From positions 784,358 to 848,357 of the forward strand of contig FOZF01000001.1 of the NCBI GenBank assembly GCA_900113425.1: a stretch of DNA of 64,000 nucleotides, given 5' to 3'. The notes under the pieces are model-generated. The model was given only the letters and a program-made list of their open reading frames with translations. It made no database searches and was not told the DNA's origin. Every line of letters begins with the position of its first letter. Within the stretch, counting starts at the first letter, position 1. A program made the translations under genes and the position numbers. The stretch comes from Stenotrophomonas maltophilia (GTDB taxonomy: Bacteria > Pseudomonadota > Gammaproteobacteria > Xanthomonadales > Xanthomonadaceae). This document shows, piece after piece, positions 27,330 to 36,796 of this stretch.

Positions 27330-28487
27330 TCATGGCAGCACCAGGTCGTCACGATGGACGACGCTGCCCCCATAGTTGTAGCCCAGCACGGCCTGGATGT
27401 CGCGCGAATGGCGGCCAGCGATGCGGCGCACGTCGTCCGCCGCGTACTGGCTGACACCACGGGCAACGCAGACCCGCCCTTCCGCGGTGTTCCAGCACAC
27501 CTGCACCATGTCGCCCCGGCGGAAATCACCGTCGGCACCGGTGATGCCGCCGGGCAGCAGCGAAGCGCCCTTCTCGCGCATCGCCTGCGCCGCGCCGGCG
27601 TCGATCACGATCGCGCCATCGGCCAGGGGGGCATGGCGCAGCCAGTGCTTGCGTGCGGCTTCACGGCTGCGTGCGGCATGGATGCGGGTGCCGAACAGGC
27701 GATCCTGCGCCAGCGCGCGCACCACCTCGCCGCTGCGGCCGTTGAACAGATAGGTTTCGATCCCCAGCCGGCCGGCCTTGGCGGCGGCTTCCAGCTTGGT
27801 ACGCATGCCCCCGGTGCCCGCCCGCGAGCCGGCGCCGCCGGCCATCGCCAGCACGTCCGGACCCAGTTCCGGCACGTCGTGCAGAGGCCGTGCGTCGGCC
27901 ACGGTGCGTGGATCGGCGCTGTACAGGCCATCGATGTCGGTGGCGATGAACAATGCGTCGGCATCGACCAGCGCCGCCACGGTAGCGGCGAGGTTGTCGT
28001 TGTCACCGAGCTTGAGTTCATCCACCGAGACGGTGTCGTTCTCGTTCACCACCGGCAGCGCACCCAGCCGCAGCAGTTCGGTGAGGGTGGCGCGGGCGTT
28101 GAGGTAACGGCGGCGGTTGCGCAGGTCGTCGTGGGTCAGCAGCACCTGCGCGACCGGGCGCTCGAAGAAGCGCTGCCACAGGCCGATCAGCTGCGCCTGG
28201 CCAAGCGCAGCCAGTGCCTGCCGTGCAGCCATCGCAGCGCCCGGCTCATCGGCACGCGGCAGGATCGCGCGTCCGGCGGCGACCGCGCCGGACGAGACGA
28301 TCACCACTTCGCGGCCGGCCAGCACATTGGCCGAGACGAACTGGGCCAGGCCCAGCGCGTGGCGTGGCGACAGGCCGCCTCCATCGGCAGCGAGCAGACT
28401 GCTGCCCACCTTCAGGACGGCACGTCGCCATGGCGGCAGCGCCTGTTCGGGAAACGGCGAAGCGACGGGGGCGGCGTGCGGGGTCAT
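27330..28487 (-). CDS. proB: glutamate 5-kinase
   Basis: First step of proline synthesis, and the proline-inhibited one in most bacteria. The amino-acid kinase domain ([37 protein letters not shown]) is followed by a C-terminal PUA domain (about residues 290-380, [15 protein letters not shown] start to the RRGDMVQV stretch). Length of 385 residues includes a 22-residue N-terminal extension. It is joined to the upstream YciI-like gene by ten bases. Confidence 0.94.
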   Translation of the reverse strand: MTPHAAPVASPFPEQALPPWRRAVLKVGSSLLAADGGGLSPRHALGLAQFVSANVLAGREVVIVSSGAVAAGRAILPRADEPGAAMAARQALAALGQAQLIGLWQRFFERPVAQVLLTHDDLRNRRRYLNARATLTELLRLGALPVVNENDTVSVDELKLGDNDNLAATVAALVDADALFIATDIDGLYSADPRTVADARPLHDVPELGPDVLAMAGGAGSRAGTGGMRTKLEAAAKAGRLGIETYLFNGRSGEVVRALAQDRLFGTRIHAARSREAARKHWLRHAPLADGAIVIDAGAAQAMREKGASLLPGGITGADGDFRRGDMVQVCWNTAEGRVCVARGVSQYAADDVRRIAGRHSRDIQAVLGYNYGGSVVHRDDLVLP

Positions 28488-28497
28488 GGCCGGGCTC

Positions 28498-28761
28498 TCA
28501 GCGGGTATTCCATTCGTGCACGGTCAGCTCGGAGGCCTGCATCGTCACCAGCGGATCCGTGGCGACGATGGCCTGCGCCTGCGCGAGGCTCTCCACGTTG
28601 CACAGCACGTAGGCACCGCCGCTGCCGTCGGCGAAACCACCGGTGAGCTGCAGCTGGCCCTGCGCACGCAGGCCATCGAGGAAATCCAGATGCGGCTGCA
28701 CAGCGGCAGCATTGAAGCCGGGCCGGCGCATGGCCAGGACCAGATAGACGGTGCCCGCCAT
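28498..28761 (-). CDS. YciI family protein between argH and proB
   Basis: An 87-residue YciI/DGPF-fold protein (YLVLAMRRPGFNAAAVQPHLDFL, LTGGFADGSGGAYVLCN, DPLVTMQASELTVHEW). Its start overlaps the argH stop by one base (TGATG), and proB follows after ten bases, so it is a member of the operon. Its role in arginine or proline synthesis is unknown. It is distinct from the yciI at 2398-2703. Confidence 0.85.
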   Translation of the reverse strand: MAGTVYLVLAMRRPGFNAAAVQPHLDFLDGLRAQGQLQLTGGFADGSGGAYVLCNVESLAQAQAIVATDPLVTMQASELTVHEWNTR

Positions 28762-30056
28762 CAGGAAAGCGCCTGCCAGCGCGCGCGCAGTTCATCCAGG
28801 CGCAGGTCCGATGCCGAACCCGGCGAAACACGCGCGGCCAGGCTGCCCTCCGGCGTGCGTCCCTGCCCTGCGCTGTCGGCACCTGCCGCGGCAGCCTTGT
28901 AGGCGTCGCGGAACGGCACGCCGGCCACGGCGGCCTCGACCGCGACGTCGGTGGCATACATGCCGGAGTCGATCGCCGCGCGCAGCCTGTCCTCGCGCCA
29001 TTCCAGATTGGCCAGCAGCGCCGGCAGTAGTTCCAGCGCGGCCAGGCCGCGACCGAAGCCGTGGAAGATGGCCCCCTTGGACGATTGCAGGTCGCGATGG
29101 TAGCCGGACGGCAGCGACAGCAGCTGTTCGATTTCGGTGCGCGCCGCGGCAACGCTGGCGTGGGTGGCACGCATCAGCTCGATCACATCGGGGTTGCGCT
29201 TGTTGGGCATGATCGAGCTGCCGGTGGTGTACTGCGCCGGCAGCGCGACGAAGCCGAATTCGGCGCTGGTGAACAGCGACAGGTCCCAGGCGATGCGACG
29301 CAGGTCCAGGGTAGCGCCACCCAGCGCTTCCAGTGCGGCCAGCTCGAACTTGCCGCGCGACAGCTGCGCATAGATCGGTGATACCTGCATGCGCGCGAAA
29401 CCGAGCGCGGCCGTGGTGTGTTCACGGTCCAGCGGCAGGTTCACGCCATATCCGGCGGCGGTACCCAGCGGGTTGGCATCGACCAGCGCATGGGTGTCGC
29501 GCGCACGGATGGCATTGTCGATGAAAGCTTCCGCCCAGCCGGCCCACCACATGCCCGCCGAGGACACGACGGCACGCTGGATGTGCGTATAGCCCGGCAC
29601 CGGCAGGTCCTTTTCCGCCTGCGCGCGGTCAAGCGCGACCTTGGCCACCTCGGCGCTGAGCTGGGCCACGCGCTGCAGCTTTTCCTTCAGCCACAGGCGG
29701 GTGGCGACCAGGATCTGGTCATTGCGGCTGCGACCGGTGTGGATCTTGCGGCCGGCATCACCCAGCCGCTCGGTCAGGCGCGCTTCGATCGCCGAGTGAC
29801 CATCTTCATAGCGCGTATCCAGCACGAAACGGCCTGCGCGGAAGTCGTCTGCCAGCACCTCCAGCTCGCTCAGCAGGCCCTCCAGCTCGCTGGCGGCGAG
29901 GATGCCGATGTGCTGCAGGCCCTGTGCATGCGCGGCACTGGCCGCGATGTCATGCAGGAAGAACTCGCGGTCGAGGATCACGTCATCGCCGGCGAGGAAG
30001 GTCTGGATCTGGGCGTCGACAGCGACACCGGGTTTCTGCCAAAGAAGGTCTGCCAT
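28761..30056 (-). CDS. argH: argininosuccinate lyase
   Basis: Last step of arginine synthesis, splitting argininosuccinate into arginine and fumarate. The fumarase/ASL signature is [20 protein letters not shown]; the active-site region includes [20 protein letters not shown] and [12 protein letters not shown]. Length of 431 is a little short of the usual 455-465 but no motif is missing. It lies 19 bases after argC. Confidence 0.94.
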   Translation of the reverse strand: MADLLWQKPGVAVDAQIQTFLAGDDVILDREFFLHDIAASAAHAQGLQHIGILAASELEGLLSELEVLADDFRAGRFVLDTRYEDGHSAIEARLTERLGDAGRKIHTGRSRNDQILVATRLWLKEKLQRVAQLSAEVAKVALDRAQAEKDLPVPGYTHIQRAVVSSAGMWWAGWAEAFIDNAIRARDTHALVDANPLGTAAGYGVNLPLDREHTTAALGFARMQVSPIYAQLSRGKFELAALEALGGATLDLRRIAWDLSLFTSAEFGFVALPAQYTTGSSIMPNKRNPDVIELMRATHASVAAARTEIEQLLSLPSGYHRDLQSSKGAIFHGFGRGLAALELLPALLANLEWREDRLRAAIDSGMYATDVAVEAAVAGVPFRDAYKAAAAGADSAGQGRTPEGSLAARVSPGSASDLRLDELRARWQALS

Positions 30057-30075
30057 GGGGGCTCCGGATGCGGGT

Positions 30076-31029
30076 TCAGTGCGGGATCGACGTCAGTTCG
30101 TCGATGCCCAGCGCAAGGTTGAGATTCTGCATGGCCTGGGTGGCCGCGCCCTTCAGCAGGTTGTCCAAGGTCGCCACCACCACCACCCGCTTGCCGCCCG
30201 GGGCCAGGGTGAAGCCACCGATCTGGGCACCGTGGCGGCCGGCGATGCGGCTGACCCACGGCGCGTCATCCACCACCTCGATGAGTGCTTCGCCGGCATA
30301 GGCCTGCTGGAAACGCTCGACGATCTGCTCGCGCGTCTGTGCGCGGTTCAACCACAGATTGGCGGTCAGGGTGATGCCGCGGAAATGGGGCGCCACATGC
30401 GGCATGAACTCGACTGCCACCCCCAGCTGCACCGACACCTCGCGCTCGTGCACGTGGTTGGTCAGCGCGTACGGCATCAGGTTGTCGGCCAGCAGCTCGA
30501 CGTTGTTCTTGTCGGAGGGCGTGGTGCCCGCACCGGAATAGCCGGACACGCCGAAGCACTGCGGCGGCCCGGCCAGCAGGTCCAGCAGCGGATGGATCGC
30601 CAGCTGCATCGCGGTGGCGTAGCAGCCAGGATTGCTGATGTGCTTCTGCCCGGTGTAGCGACCGCGGGTCAGCTCCGGCAGACCGTAGTACCAGCTGTGG
30701 TCGAAGCGGTAATCGGCCGACAGGTCCACGATCACCGTATCCGGCCGGGCGCTTTCAAGCGCGGCCACGAACGGTGCGGCCAGACCATTGGGCAGCGCCA
30801 GGATCACCGCGTCCACGCCCTTGGCCGCCACCGCGTCGGCGTCGAGGTTCTCGTAGCGCAGGTCACCCTGCACTTCCGGGTGATGGTCAGACAGGCGCTG
30901 CCCTGCACGTTCGCGCGAGGATACGAACGCCAGGCGCAGGCGCGGATGCGCGGCAACGAGCTTGATCAGTTCGGCACCGGTATGGCCGCGGGCACCGATG
31001 ATGCCCAGGGTGAAAATCGAATCGTTCAT
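30076..31029 (-). CDS. argC: N-acetyl-gamma-glutamyl-phosphate reductase
   Basis: Third step of arginine synthesis, NADPH-dependent. The Rossmann start is [17 protein letters not shown], and the catalytic cysteine is C136 in [15 protein letters not shown]. Length of 317 is normal. The open frame extends upstream, but the ATG at 31029 overlaps the GNAT stop (ATGA) and fits the family start. Confidence 0.95.
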   Translation of the reverse strand: MNDSIFTLGIIGARGHTGAELIKLVAAHPRLRLAFVSSRERAGQRLSDHHPEVQGDLRYENLDADAVAAKGVDAVILALPNGLAAPFVAALESARPDTVIVDLSADYRFDHSWYYGLPELTRGRYTGQKHISNPGCYATAMQLAIHPLLDLLAGPPQCFGVSGYSGAGTTPSDKNNVELLADNLMPYALTNHVHEREVSVQLGVAVEFMPHVAPHFRGITLTANLWLNRAQTREQIVERFQQAYAGEALIEVVDDAPWVSRIAGRHGAQIGGFTLAPGGKRVVVVATLDNLLKGAATQAMQNLNLALGIDELTSIPH

Positions 31030-31628
31030 GCGTGGCTGTCCAGACGGTACTGCAGGTGGCGCTTCACGCCCTGCCATTCCGCATCGATGATGGAAAAGAT
31101 GACGGTATCGCGCGGCGTGCCGTCGGCATGCCGCTTGTGGTTGCGCAGCACGCCATCCTGCTTGGCGCCCAGGCGGGCGATGGCGGTGCGCGAGGTGGTG
31201 TTGAACCAGCTGGTTTCCAGCACCACGCTGATGCAGCCCATGACTTCGAAGGCATGCTGCAGCAGCAACAGCTTGGCTTCGGTATTGGCACCGGTACGCT
31301 GCGCGCGCGGTGCATACCAGGTGTAGCCGAGACTGAGCCTGGGCACGGCAGCATCGAGGTCATAGAAGCGGGTGCTGCCGACGATGTCGCCAGCGGCATC
31401 ACGGATGACGAAGGGCAGCACCCTGCCCTCGGCCTGCGCCTGCAGCGCGGCCTGTACGTAGGCATCTGCCTGTGCCGGCGCCGGCACCTGGGTGTACCAG
31501 AGCCGGTCCAGGCCGCTGCCTTCCAGCGCGGCACGCAGGCCGTCCACGTGGGCATGCTGCAAGGGCTGCAGCGTCACATGCTGGCCGCGCAGGGTCGGCA
31601 CCGTCGCCCAGGTGTCGGTGACGGTCAT
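31026..31628 (-). CDS. GNAT family N-acetyltransferase
   Basis: A 200-residue RimJ/YokL-type acetyltransferase ([80 protein letters not shown]). It is tightly embedded: three bases after the NAGS-K gene and overlapping argC by four. N-acetylglutamate synthesis is already provided by the fused kinase-synthase, so its substrate is unclear. It could modify a protein or a pathway intermediate. Confidence 0.85.
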   Translation of the reverse strand: MTVTDTWATVPTLRGQHVTLQPLQHAHVDGLRAALEGSGLDRLWYTQVPAPAQADAYVQAALQAQAEGRVLPFVIRDAAGDIVGSTRFYDLDAAVPRLSLGYTWYAPRAQRTGANTEAKLLLLQHAFEVMGCISVVLETSWFNTTSRTAIARLGAKQDGVLRNHKRHADGTPRDTVIFSIIDAEWQGVKRHLQYRLDSHA

Positions 31629-31631
31629 CGT

Positions 31632-32960
31632 TCAGCCCTGCAGGCTCGGTGCGCGTGCGGCGCAGTGATCGACATAGGTGCGGATGCGGTCGATGCCATC
31701 GGCACCGAACCAGAACACCTTCCACTGATCCTGCTTGTAGCAGCCGTCGGATTCGGCGTAGTAGAAGTGGTTGATGGGATTGCCGTGACGCGAGCGCCAG
31801 AACAGCTGGGGCGTTTCCTCCAGCATCACGTTCCAGACCGCACGCCCCAGGCCCTCGCCCTGCGCATCATCGAGCACGGCGAACTTGTCCAGATAGACGC
31901 CCTCGGCCTCGTTGGTCAGGATGACGGCGGTCCGATAGTTCTCGCTGACGTACGCGCGCAGCAGCTTGGTCTTCTGGAAGTAGTCCGGCACCAGGGTGCG
32001 GCCGAAGCTGGATTCGATCAGGCCCTTCAGGCGTTGCAGGTCCAACGCGTCCCATGTGACCGCGCGCAGCACCTTCTCGCCCTTGCGCACCAGCGTGCCG
32101 GAGCCCTTGTGGGTGAACAGTTCCTTGGCCAGATCGGCCGGGCGGGTGATCGACACCGACGATTCCAGCGGCAGGCGATCGAGCAGATCCTTGATCTGTT
32201 CAATCTTGACCTTCATGCCGCCGTGGATCCATGGCTGTGCGATCAGGTGGTCGTACTCGGTGGACAGGTTGATCGAATCGATGACGTTGCCCTGTTCATC
32301 CAGCAGGCCACCGGTACCGGTCAGGAAGATGATCTTGTACGGCTGCAGTTCCTGCACCAGCTCGTTGGCGGCAAAGTCGGCATTGACGTTCAGGATCTGT
32401 CCGCCGGCCGTCTCACCCAGGCTGGTGATGACCGGGATCGATCCGGCGCGCAGGCTGGCTTCGATCGGCGCCAGGTTGACCTTCTTCACTTCACCGACCA
32501 GGCCGTAGGTATCCACGTCCAGGTACTCGGCCTCGAACACGCCACCGGTGATCGAGGTGGCACGCGCGCCATTCTGCTGCAGGGCTTCGACCAGGCGCAG
32601 GTTGGATTGCTGGAACACCCGGCGCACGATCGCCAGTGCTTCCGGCGAGGTCACGCGCAGGCCGTTGACGGTCTGCTTCTCGATGCCGGCAGCGGACAGC
32701 TCGGCGTCCAGCTGAGGGCCGGCACCGTGCAGCACGATCGGGGTCAGCCCGACTTCCTGCAGGAAGGACAGCGAGGAGGTCAGCGCTTCAAGATCGTCGC
32801 GCAGCACGGCGCCACCGACCTTGACCACGGCGAAGCGCTTGGCGTCCAGCTGCGAGAAGCGCTTGAGGTACTGGCTGATCTCCTTCGCGCTGGCCATGCT
32901 GGACAGCAGGCGCACGATGGTCTGGCGGGTCTGGCGGTGGGGCTGGAGGGCAGGAGACAT
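31632..32960 (-). CDS. argB: bifunctional N-acetylglutamate synthase/kinase
   Basis: Fused NAGS-K of the xanthomonad/vertebrate-like type, 442 residues. The amino-acid kinase domain ([43 protein letters not shown]) covers about residues 30-285. It is followed by a GNAT-like synthase domain ([26 protein letters not shown], ending [15 protein letters not shown]). The protein therefore catalyses the first two steps, and its synthase part is usually arginine-sensitive. A later start at 32897 is possible, because no strong ribosome binding site precedes 32960. Confidence 0.93.
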   Translation of the reverse strand: MSPALQPHRQTRQTIVRLLSSMASAKEISQYLKRFSQLDAKRFAVVKVGGAVLRDDLEALTSSLSFLQEVGLTPIVLHGAGPQLDAELSAAGIEKQTVNGLRVTSPEALAIVRRVFQQSNLRLVEALQQNGARATSITGGVFEAEYLDVDTYGLVGEVKKVNLAPIEASLRAGSIPVITSLGETAGGQILNVNADFAANELVQELQPYKIIFLTGTGGLLDEQGNVIDSINLSTEYDHLIAQPWIHGGMKVKIEQIKDLLDRLPLESSVSITRPADLAKELFTHKGSGTLVRKGEKVLRAVTWDALDLQRLKGLIESSFGRTLVPDYFQKTKLLRAYVSENYRTAVILTNEAEGVYLDKFAVLDDAQGEGLGRAVWNVMLEETPQLFWRSRHGNPINHFYYAESDGCYKQDQWKVFWFGADGIDRIRTYVDHCAARAPSLQG

Positions 32961-33035
32961 TTCGGTTTCGTCACAGGCGGCGGTCGCCGCGTTGCAGTTC
33001 CACCATGCCGGGGCATGGCGGCGTTGTGGGGTTGA

Positions 33036-34124
33036 TCAGGCGCCGGCGCCGATGATGCGATGCACGGCGTCGGCATAGCGTTGCAGCTGCTCCAGCGTCA
33101 CGAACTCATCGGCCGTGTGGGCCTGGGCGATGTCGCCGGGGCCGAACACCAGCGTGGTATAGCCTGCCGCGGAGAACAGCGAGGCCTCGGTCCAGAAGTC
33201 CACCGCGTTGCCGATCGGCAGCTCCAGTGCATCGGCCACGTCACGCGCCAGCAGACGGCGGTTCTCGGCCTCGGCGATGTCACCGGCAGGGAGGCTGGGG
33301 CCACGGAAGGTTTCGGTGAACAGCGCGGCTTCCGGTTCGGCAAGACCCGCGAAGGTCGCCAGCAGCGCATCGATGTCCATCGAGGGCAAGGGGCGGAAGC
33401 CGAAACGCACTTCGGCTGCCGGTGCGATCATGTTGGCCTTGATCCCGCCTTCGACGCGCCCGATGTTGAAACGCAGGCCGGTCAGGCCACCGAAGCGTGC
33501 AGACGCCAGGGAGTCCACATGATCCAGGGCCCGATTGCCCCAGCGCATCGCCTGGTGCAGCGCACTGGCGGCCGCATCCTGCCTGCCGGACGCATGGCCC
33601 GCACGGCCGGCGAACTGCATCAGCACCGAGCTGATGCCACGGTGCGCGAGCACGGCCTCGCTCATGGTCGGCTCGGCCACCAGCACCGCGTCATAGGCAA
33701 TTCCACGGGCCAGGAAAGCGGCGATGCAGCGTGGATCGTTGGCTTCCTCGTCGCTGGAGAACAGGAACGCAGCATCGCCGTCACTGGCATTGGCCGCAGC
33801 CACCAGAGCCGCCGCAGCGCCCTTGATGTCACACACGCCCAGGCCGACCACACGATCGTCCAGGCGGCGCATCACGTGCGGGTCGGCAGTCCAGTGTGGC
33901 GAATCCGGCACCGTGTCCAGATGCACGTTGAACAGGTACTTCGGTGTGCCGCGCACGGCATACAGGCTGACCGCACCGGCCCCGTGATCGATCACTTCAA
34001 CGGTGAAACCCGGCAGGTTGGCGCGCAGGTAATCGAAGATGCCAGCGGTGGTGATCGCGCGCGGCGGGTTGCGGGTGTCGAAGGACACCAGGGCCTGCAG
34101 GTGATCGAGTGTCTGTTCAAGCAT
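33036..34124 (-). CDS. argE: ArgE-type deacetylase (N-acetylcitrulline/acetylornithine)
   Basis: M20-family metallo-deacetylase of 362 residues. Metal-binding positions are visible in LFNVHLDTVPDSP, GLGVCDIKGAAAAL and SSDEEANDPRC. In Xanthomonas the equivalent enzyme removes acetate from N-acetylcitrulline, because carbamoylation happens on the acetylated intermediate. The neighbouring AOTCase gene argues for the same substrate here. Confidence 0.92.
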   Translation of the reverse strand: MLEQTLDHLQALVSFDTRNPPRAITTAGIFDYLRANLPGFTVEVIDHGAGAVSLYAVRGTPKYLFNVHLDTVPDSPHWTADPHVMRRLDDRVVGLGVCDIKGAAAALVAAANASDGDAAFLFSSDEEANDPRCIAAFLARGIAYDAVLVAEPTMSEAVLAHRGISSVLMQFAGRAGHASGRQDAAASALHQAMRWGNRALDHVDSLASARFGGLTGLRFNIGRVEGGIKANMIAPAAEVRFGFRPLPSMDIDALLATFAGLAEPEAALFTETFRGPSLPAGDIAEAENRRLLARDVADALELPIGNAVDFWTEASLFSAAGYTTLVFGPGDIAQAHTADEFVTLEQLQRYADAVHRIIGAGA

Positions 34125-34147
34125 GAATCAACAGTTCCTGTGAAATT

Positions 34148-34171
34148 CCGCCGGGCATGGCCCGGCGCTAC
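34148..34171 (-). repeat. SMAG (REP) element between argG and argE
   Basis: On the minus strand this reads GTAGCGCCGGGCCATGCCCGG plus GCGG-type end, the typical SMAG palindrome with GTAG head. It sits in the 86-base gap inside the arg operon. Confidence 0.9.
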
Positions 34172-34210
34172 CGTATCGCCTCTGCTGGAGAGCCCCAGCG
34201 CGATCGCGGA

Positions 34211-35407
34211 TCAGCCGCGGTTGACCTGCGCGTACAGCGTGGAGCTCATGCCGAACAGCTTGATGAAGCCTTCCGCTTCTTCCACGCCCCAGTCGGCCGA
34301 CTGCGCATAGGTGGCACCCTTCGTGTTGAGCAGATGCGGCGACTTCACCGCCACCGCGTCCACACGCCCACCACGGGTCTCCAGGACCACCTCGCCGTTG
34401 ACCTTGGCCTGCGAGGACTTCAGGAACGCCTCGATGTCGGTCTTCAGCGGGTCGTGATAGAAGCCTTCGTAGACCAGCTCCACCCACTTGCGCGCCACGT
34501 CCGGCTTGAAGCGGTTCTGCTGCTTGGTCAGCACCGCGTCTTCCAGCGCGCGGTGGGCGGTCAGCAGCGAGACCAGGCCGGGGGCTTCGAACACGATGCG
34601 GCCCTTCAGGCCGATCACGGTGTCGCCGGTGTACACGCCACGGCCCACCCCGTACGGAGCGAACAGCTTGTTGAGCTGGGCCAGGATCTGGTCGCCCGGC
34701 AATGCCTTGCCGTCGAGCTCGACCGCTTCGCCCTCGACGAACTTCAGGGTGACGGTCAGCGCCTGTTCCGGCCATTCACTGCGCGGCGAGCACCAGCCAC
34801 GCGCGCCCTCGCCCGGAGCTTCCCAGCGGTCGATCTCGCCACCGGACATGGTCACGCCCAGCAGGTTCTCATTGATGGTGTAGGCCTGCTGCTTGGCGCG
34901 CACGCCGAAACCACGCTCCTCCAGGTACTTCTGTTCGTAGGCGCGGGTCTGGGTGTGTTCCTTCTGGATCTCGCGGATCGGCGCGATGATCTGGTAGTCG
35001 CCCAGCGCCTTCACCGCCAGATCGAAGCGGACCTGGTCGTTGCCCATGCCGGTGCAGCCGTGGGCGATGATGTTGGTGCCCAGTTCGGCGGCACGCTTCA
35101 GCGCGGCATCGACGATCAGGTAGCGGTCCGAGACCAGCAGCGGGTACTGGCCCTGGTAGCCCTCGCCCGCCCACACGAACGGCTTGACGAAGCCCTCCCA
35201 GATGGCCGGGCCGCCGTTGACGGTGACATGGCTGGTCACGCCCAACTCGGCGGCACGCTTCTCGATGAAATCACGCTCTTCATCATCCACGCCGCCGGTG
35301 TCGGCGAACACGGTATGCACGTTGTAGCCGCGCTCCTGCAGGTACGGCACGCAGAAGCTGGTATCGAGGCCGCCGGAGAAGGCGAGGACGACGTCTTTGT
35401 TGCTCAT
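34211..35407 (-). CDS. argG: argininosuccinate synthase
   Basis: ATP-dependent condensation of citrulline with aspartate, 398 residues. The PP-loop is [18 protein letters not shown]; also [13 protein letters not shown] and the C-terminal SSTLYAQ end. The open frame extends 45 codons upstream through the SMAG element, but [13 protein letters not shown] is the family start. It is the second gene of the operon. Confidence 0.95.
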   Translation of the reverse strand: MSNKDVVLAFSGGLDTSFCVPYLQERGYNVHTVFADTGGVDDEERDFIEKRAAELGVTSHVTVNGGPAIWEGFVKPFVWAGEGYQGQYPLLVSDRYLIVDAALKRAAELGTNIIAHGCTGMGNDQVRFDLAVKALGDYQIIAPIREIQKEHTQTRAYEQKYLEERGFGVRAKQQAYTINENLLGVTMSGGEIDRWEAPGEGARGWCSPRSEWPEQALTVTLKFVEGEAVELDGKALPGDQILAQLNKLFAPYGVGRGVYTGDTVIGLKGRIVFEAPGLVSLLTAHRALEDAVLTKQQNRFKPDVARKWVELVYEGFYHDPLKTDIEAFLKSSQAKVNGEVVLETRGGRVDAVAVKSPHLLNTKGATYAQSADWGVEEAEGFIKLFGMSSTLYAQVNRG

Positions 35408-35422
35408 GGGGGGTATGTCCTG

Positions 35423-35446
35423 GTAGCGCCGGGCCATGCCCGGCGG
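35423..35446 (+). repeat. SMAG (REP) element between argF' and argG
   Basis: GTAGCGCCGGGCCATGCCCGG followed by CGG, a near-perfect SMAG hairpin with GTAG head, in the 59-base gap between two operon genes. Confidence 0.9.
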
Positions 35447-35466
35447 GGTTCTTGAATGGGAAAGAA

Positions 35467-36477
35467 TCAGCGCCCGGCGACTGCGGCCATGATCGCCTTC
35501 TGCACGTGCAGGCGGTTCTCGGCCTCGTTGATGGCGATGCACTGCGGCGAGTCCATCACCGCGTCGGTCGCCTTCACGTTGCGACGCAGCGGCAGGCAGT
35601 GGCTGAAGACACCGTTGTTGGTCAGCGCCATCTTGCGTTCGTCAACGATGAAGTGCTTGAACTGGTCGCGGATCGGCTTTTCCGGCTCCCAGTTGCCGAA
35701 GAACGGCAGCGCGCCCCAGCTCTTGGCATAGACCACATCGGCACCGGCGTAGGCGCTGTCGATGTCATGGCTGATCTTCAGCGAACCGCCGCTCTCGGCC
35801 ACGTTCTGCTCGGCCCAGCCCATGTAGCGGTCGTCGAGAATATAGTCGGCGGTCGGGCACAGCAGGGTCACGTCCATGCCCATGCGGGTGGCGATGGTCA
35901 GCGCCGAGTTGGCCACGGCGGTATTCAGCGGCTTGGGATGATAGGTCCAGGTCAGCACGTACTTCTTGCCGCGCAGGTCCTGGGTGCCGAAGTGCTCCTG
36001 CAGCGCCATCACGTGAGCCAGTTCCTGGCACGGGTGGGTGATGGTCTCCATGTTGATCACCGGCACCGGCGAATACCTGGCGAAGCTGTTGAGCACGATG
36101 TCCTGGCGGTCATAGGCCCAATCCACGAACTTCGGGAACGCGCGCACGGCGATGATGTCGCAGTAGCGGCCCAGCACCTTGGCCACTTCGGCGATATGTT
36201 CTTCGGTATCGCCATCCATCACCGTGCCGAGGTTGAACTCGATCGGCCACGCATCCTTGCCCGGTTGCAGCACCACCGCGTGGGCACCCAGCTGGAACGC
36301 GCCCAGCTCGAAGCTGGTGCGGGTGCGCATCGACGGATTGAAGAACACCAGCGCGATCGACTTGCCTTTGAGCTGGTCGCCGAGCTTGTTGCGCTTGAAC
36401 AGCGCTGCCTGGGTCAGCAGCGCATCAAGCTCGCTGCGGCTCCAGTCCTGGGTGTTCAGGAAGTGCTTGGGGGACAT
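35467..36477 (-). CDS. argF': N-acetylornithine carbamoyltransferase
   Basis: AOTCase, which carbamoylates N-acetylornithine to N-acetylcitrulline in the xanthomonad arginine pathway. Carbamoyl-phosphate motif [20 protein letters not shown]. Glu92 in the DGDTEEH stretch is the position that distinguishes AOTCase from the succinylornithine enzyme. The lysine in [12 protein letters not shown] corresponds to the carboxylated K302 of the X. campestris enzyme. Of two tandem ATGs, 36477 is better spaced from AGGAAAG. The gene heads a ten-gene operon and lies behind an attenuator-like leader. Confidence 0.95.
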   Translation of the reverse strand: MSPKHFLNTQDWSRSELDALLTQAALFKRNKLGDQLKGKSIALVFFNPSMRTRTSFELGAFQLGAHAVVLQPGKDAWPIEFNLGTVMDGDTEEHIAEVAKVLGRYCDIIAVRAFPKFVDWAYDRQDIVLNSFARYSPVPVINMETITHPCQELAHVMALQEHFGTQDLRGKKYVLTWTYHPKPLNTAVANSALTIATRMGMDVTLLCPTADYILDDRYMGWAEQNVAESGGSLKISHDIDSAYAGADVVYAKSWGALPFFGNWEPEKPIRDQFKHFIVDERKMALTNNGVFSHCLPLRRNVKATDAVMDSPQCIAINEAENRLHVQKAIMAAVAGR

Positions 36478-36584
36478 CATCTTTCCTTGCGTGGCGGCGT
36501 CAGGTTCGACGCGGTGGAAGGGAAATGCGGAAACCAAAGGTGCGGCGAAATCGTTGCAGTTGAAGCTTTCAGGAAGCGGAAACG

Positions 36585-36610
36585 AAAAAACCCAGCCGGC
36601 GGGCTGGGTT
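36585..36610 (-). terminator. intrinsic terminator in the argF' leader
   Basis: On the minus strand AACCCAGCC and GGCTGGGTT form a nine-base stem with a four-base loop and end in six T. It lies about 110 bases before the argF' start and between the leader ORF and the structural genes. Its 5' arm can instead pair with an upstream segment at 36642-36648. Confidence 0.9.
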
Positions 36611-36631
36611 TCTATCGGACGAACAGCAAAA

Positions 36632-36666
36632 AGCTCCGGTTACCCAGCGAGAATGTGGGGTTCCGG
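36632..36666 (-). promoter_or_regulatory. attenuator segments 1 and 2 of the arg leader
   Basis: In the minus-strand RNA, CCGGAACCC (36666-36658) can pair with GGGTAACCGG (36645-36636). Alternatively GCTGGGT (36648-36642) can pair perfectly with ACCCAGC (36609-36603), the 5' arm of the terminator. The two pairings exclude each other, as in a pause/antiterminator/terminator switch. Confidence 0.7.
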
Positions 36667-36687
36667 TCGACGCGCACGCGAGGTCAT
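36640..36687 (-). CDS. putative arginine leader peptide
   Basis: A 15-codon ORF on the minus strand encodes MTSRARRPEPHILAG. Three of its first seven codons are arginine (CGT, CGT, CGA), placed directly before attenuator segment 1; the stop codon lies in segment 2. An in-frame ATG at 36741 would give a 33-residue version (MKLTDFQHDSS...) with one more arginine. A weak AGG lies eight bases before the short start. The assignment rests on position and RNA pairing, since the peptide itself belongs to no known family. Confidence 0.6.
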   Translation of the reverse strand: MTSRARRPEPHILAG

Positions 36688-36749
36688 GCCCGACGCCTGT
36701 CGGGCTGCGCTGCTGTCGTGCTGGAAGTCGGTGAGCTTCATGGCCGGGC

Positions 36750-36778
36750 ATCTTTGCACGCGGCCGGCGCCGGCGCAA
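36750..36778 (-). promoter_or_regulatory. candidate promoter of the arg operon
   Basis: On the minus strand TTGCGC (36778-36773), a 17-base spacer and AAAGAT (36755-36750). The start site would fall at about 36743-36741, on or next to the upstream ATG of the leader ORF, so the long leader peptide could be read from a leaderless message. Both boxes match the consensus only partly. Confidence 0.4.
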
Positions 36779-36796
36779 GGGGCCGGGGTCCCAGAA

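Noticed and set aside
26664..28646. 660-codon plus-strand open frame opposite proA and proB
   Set aside because: Antisense to two clear enzymes; composition is typical of high-GC shadow frames.
31032..33035. 667-codon plus-strand open frame opposite the NAGS-K and GNAT genes
   Set aside because: Antisense shadow; the opposite strand has intact catalytic motifs.
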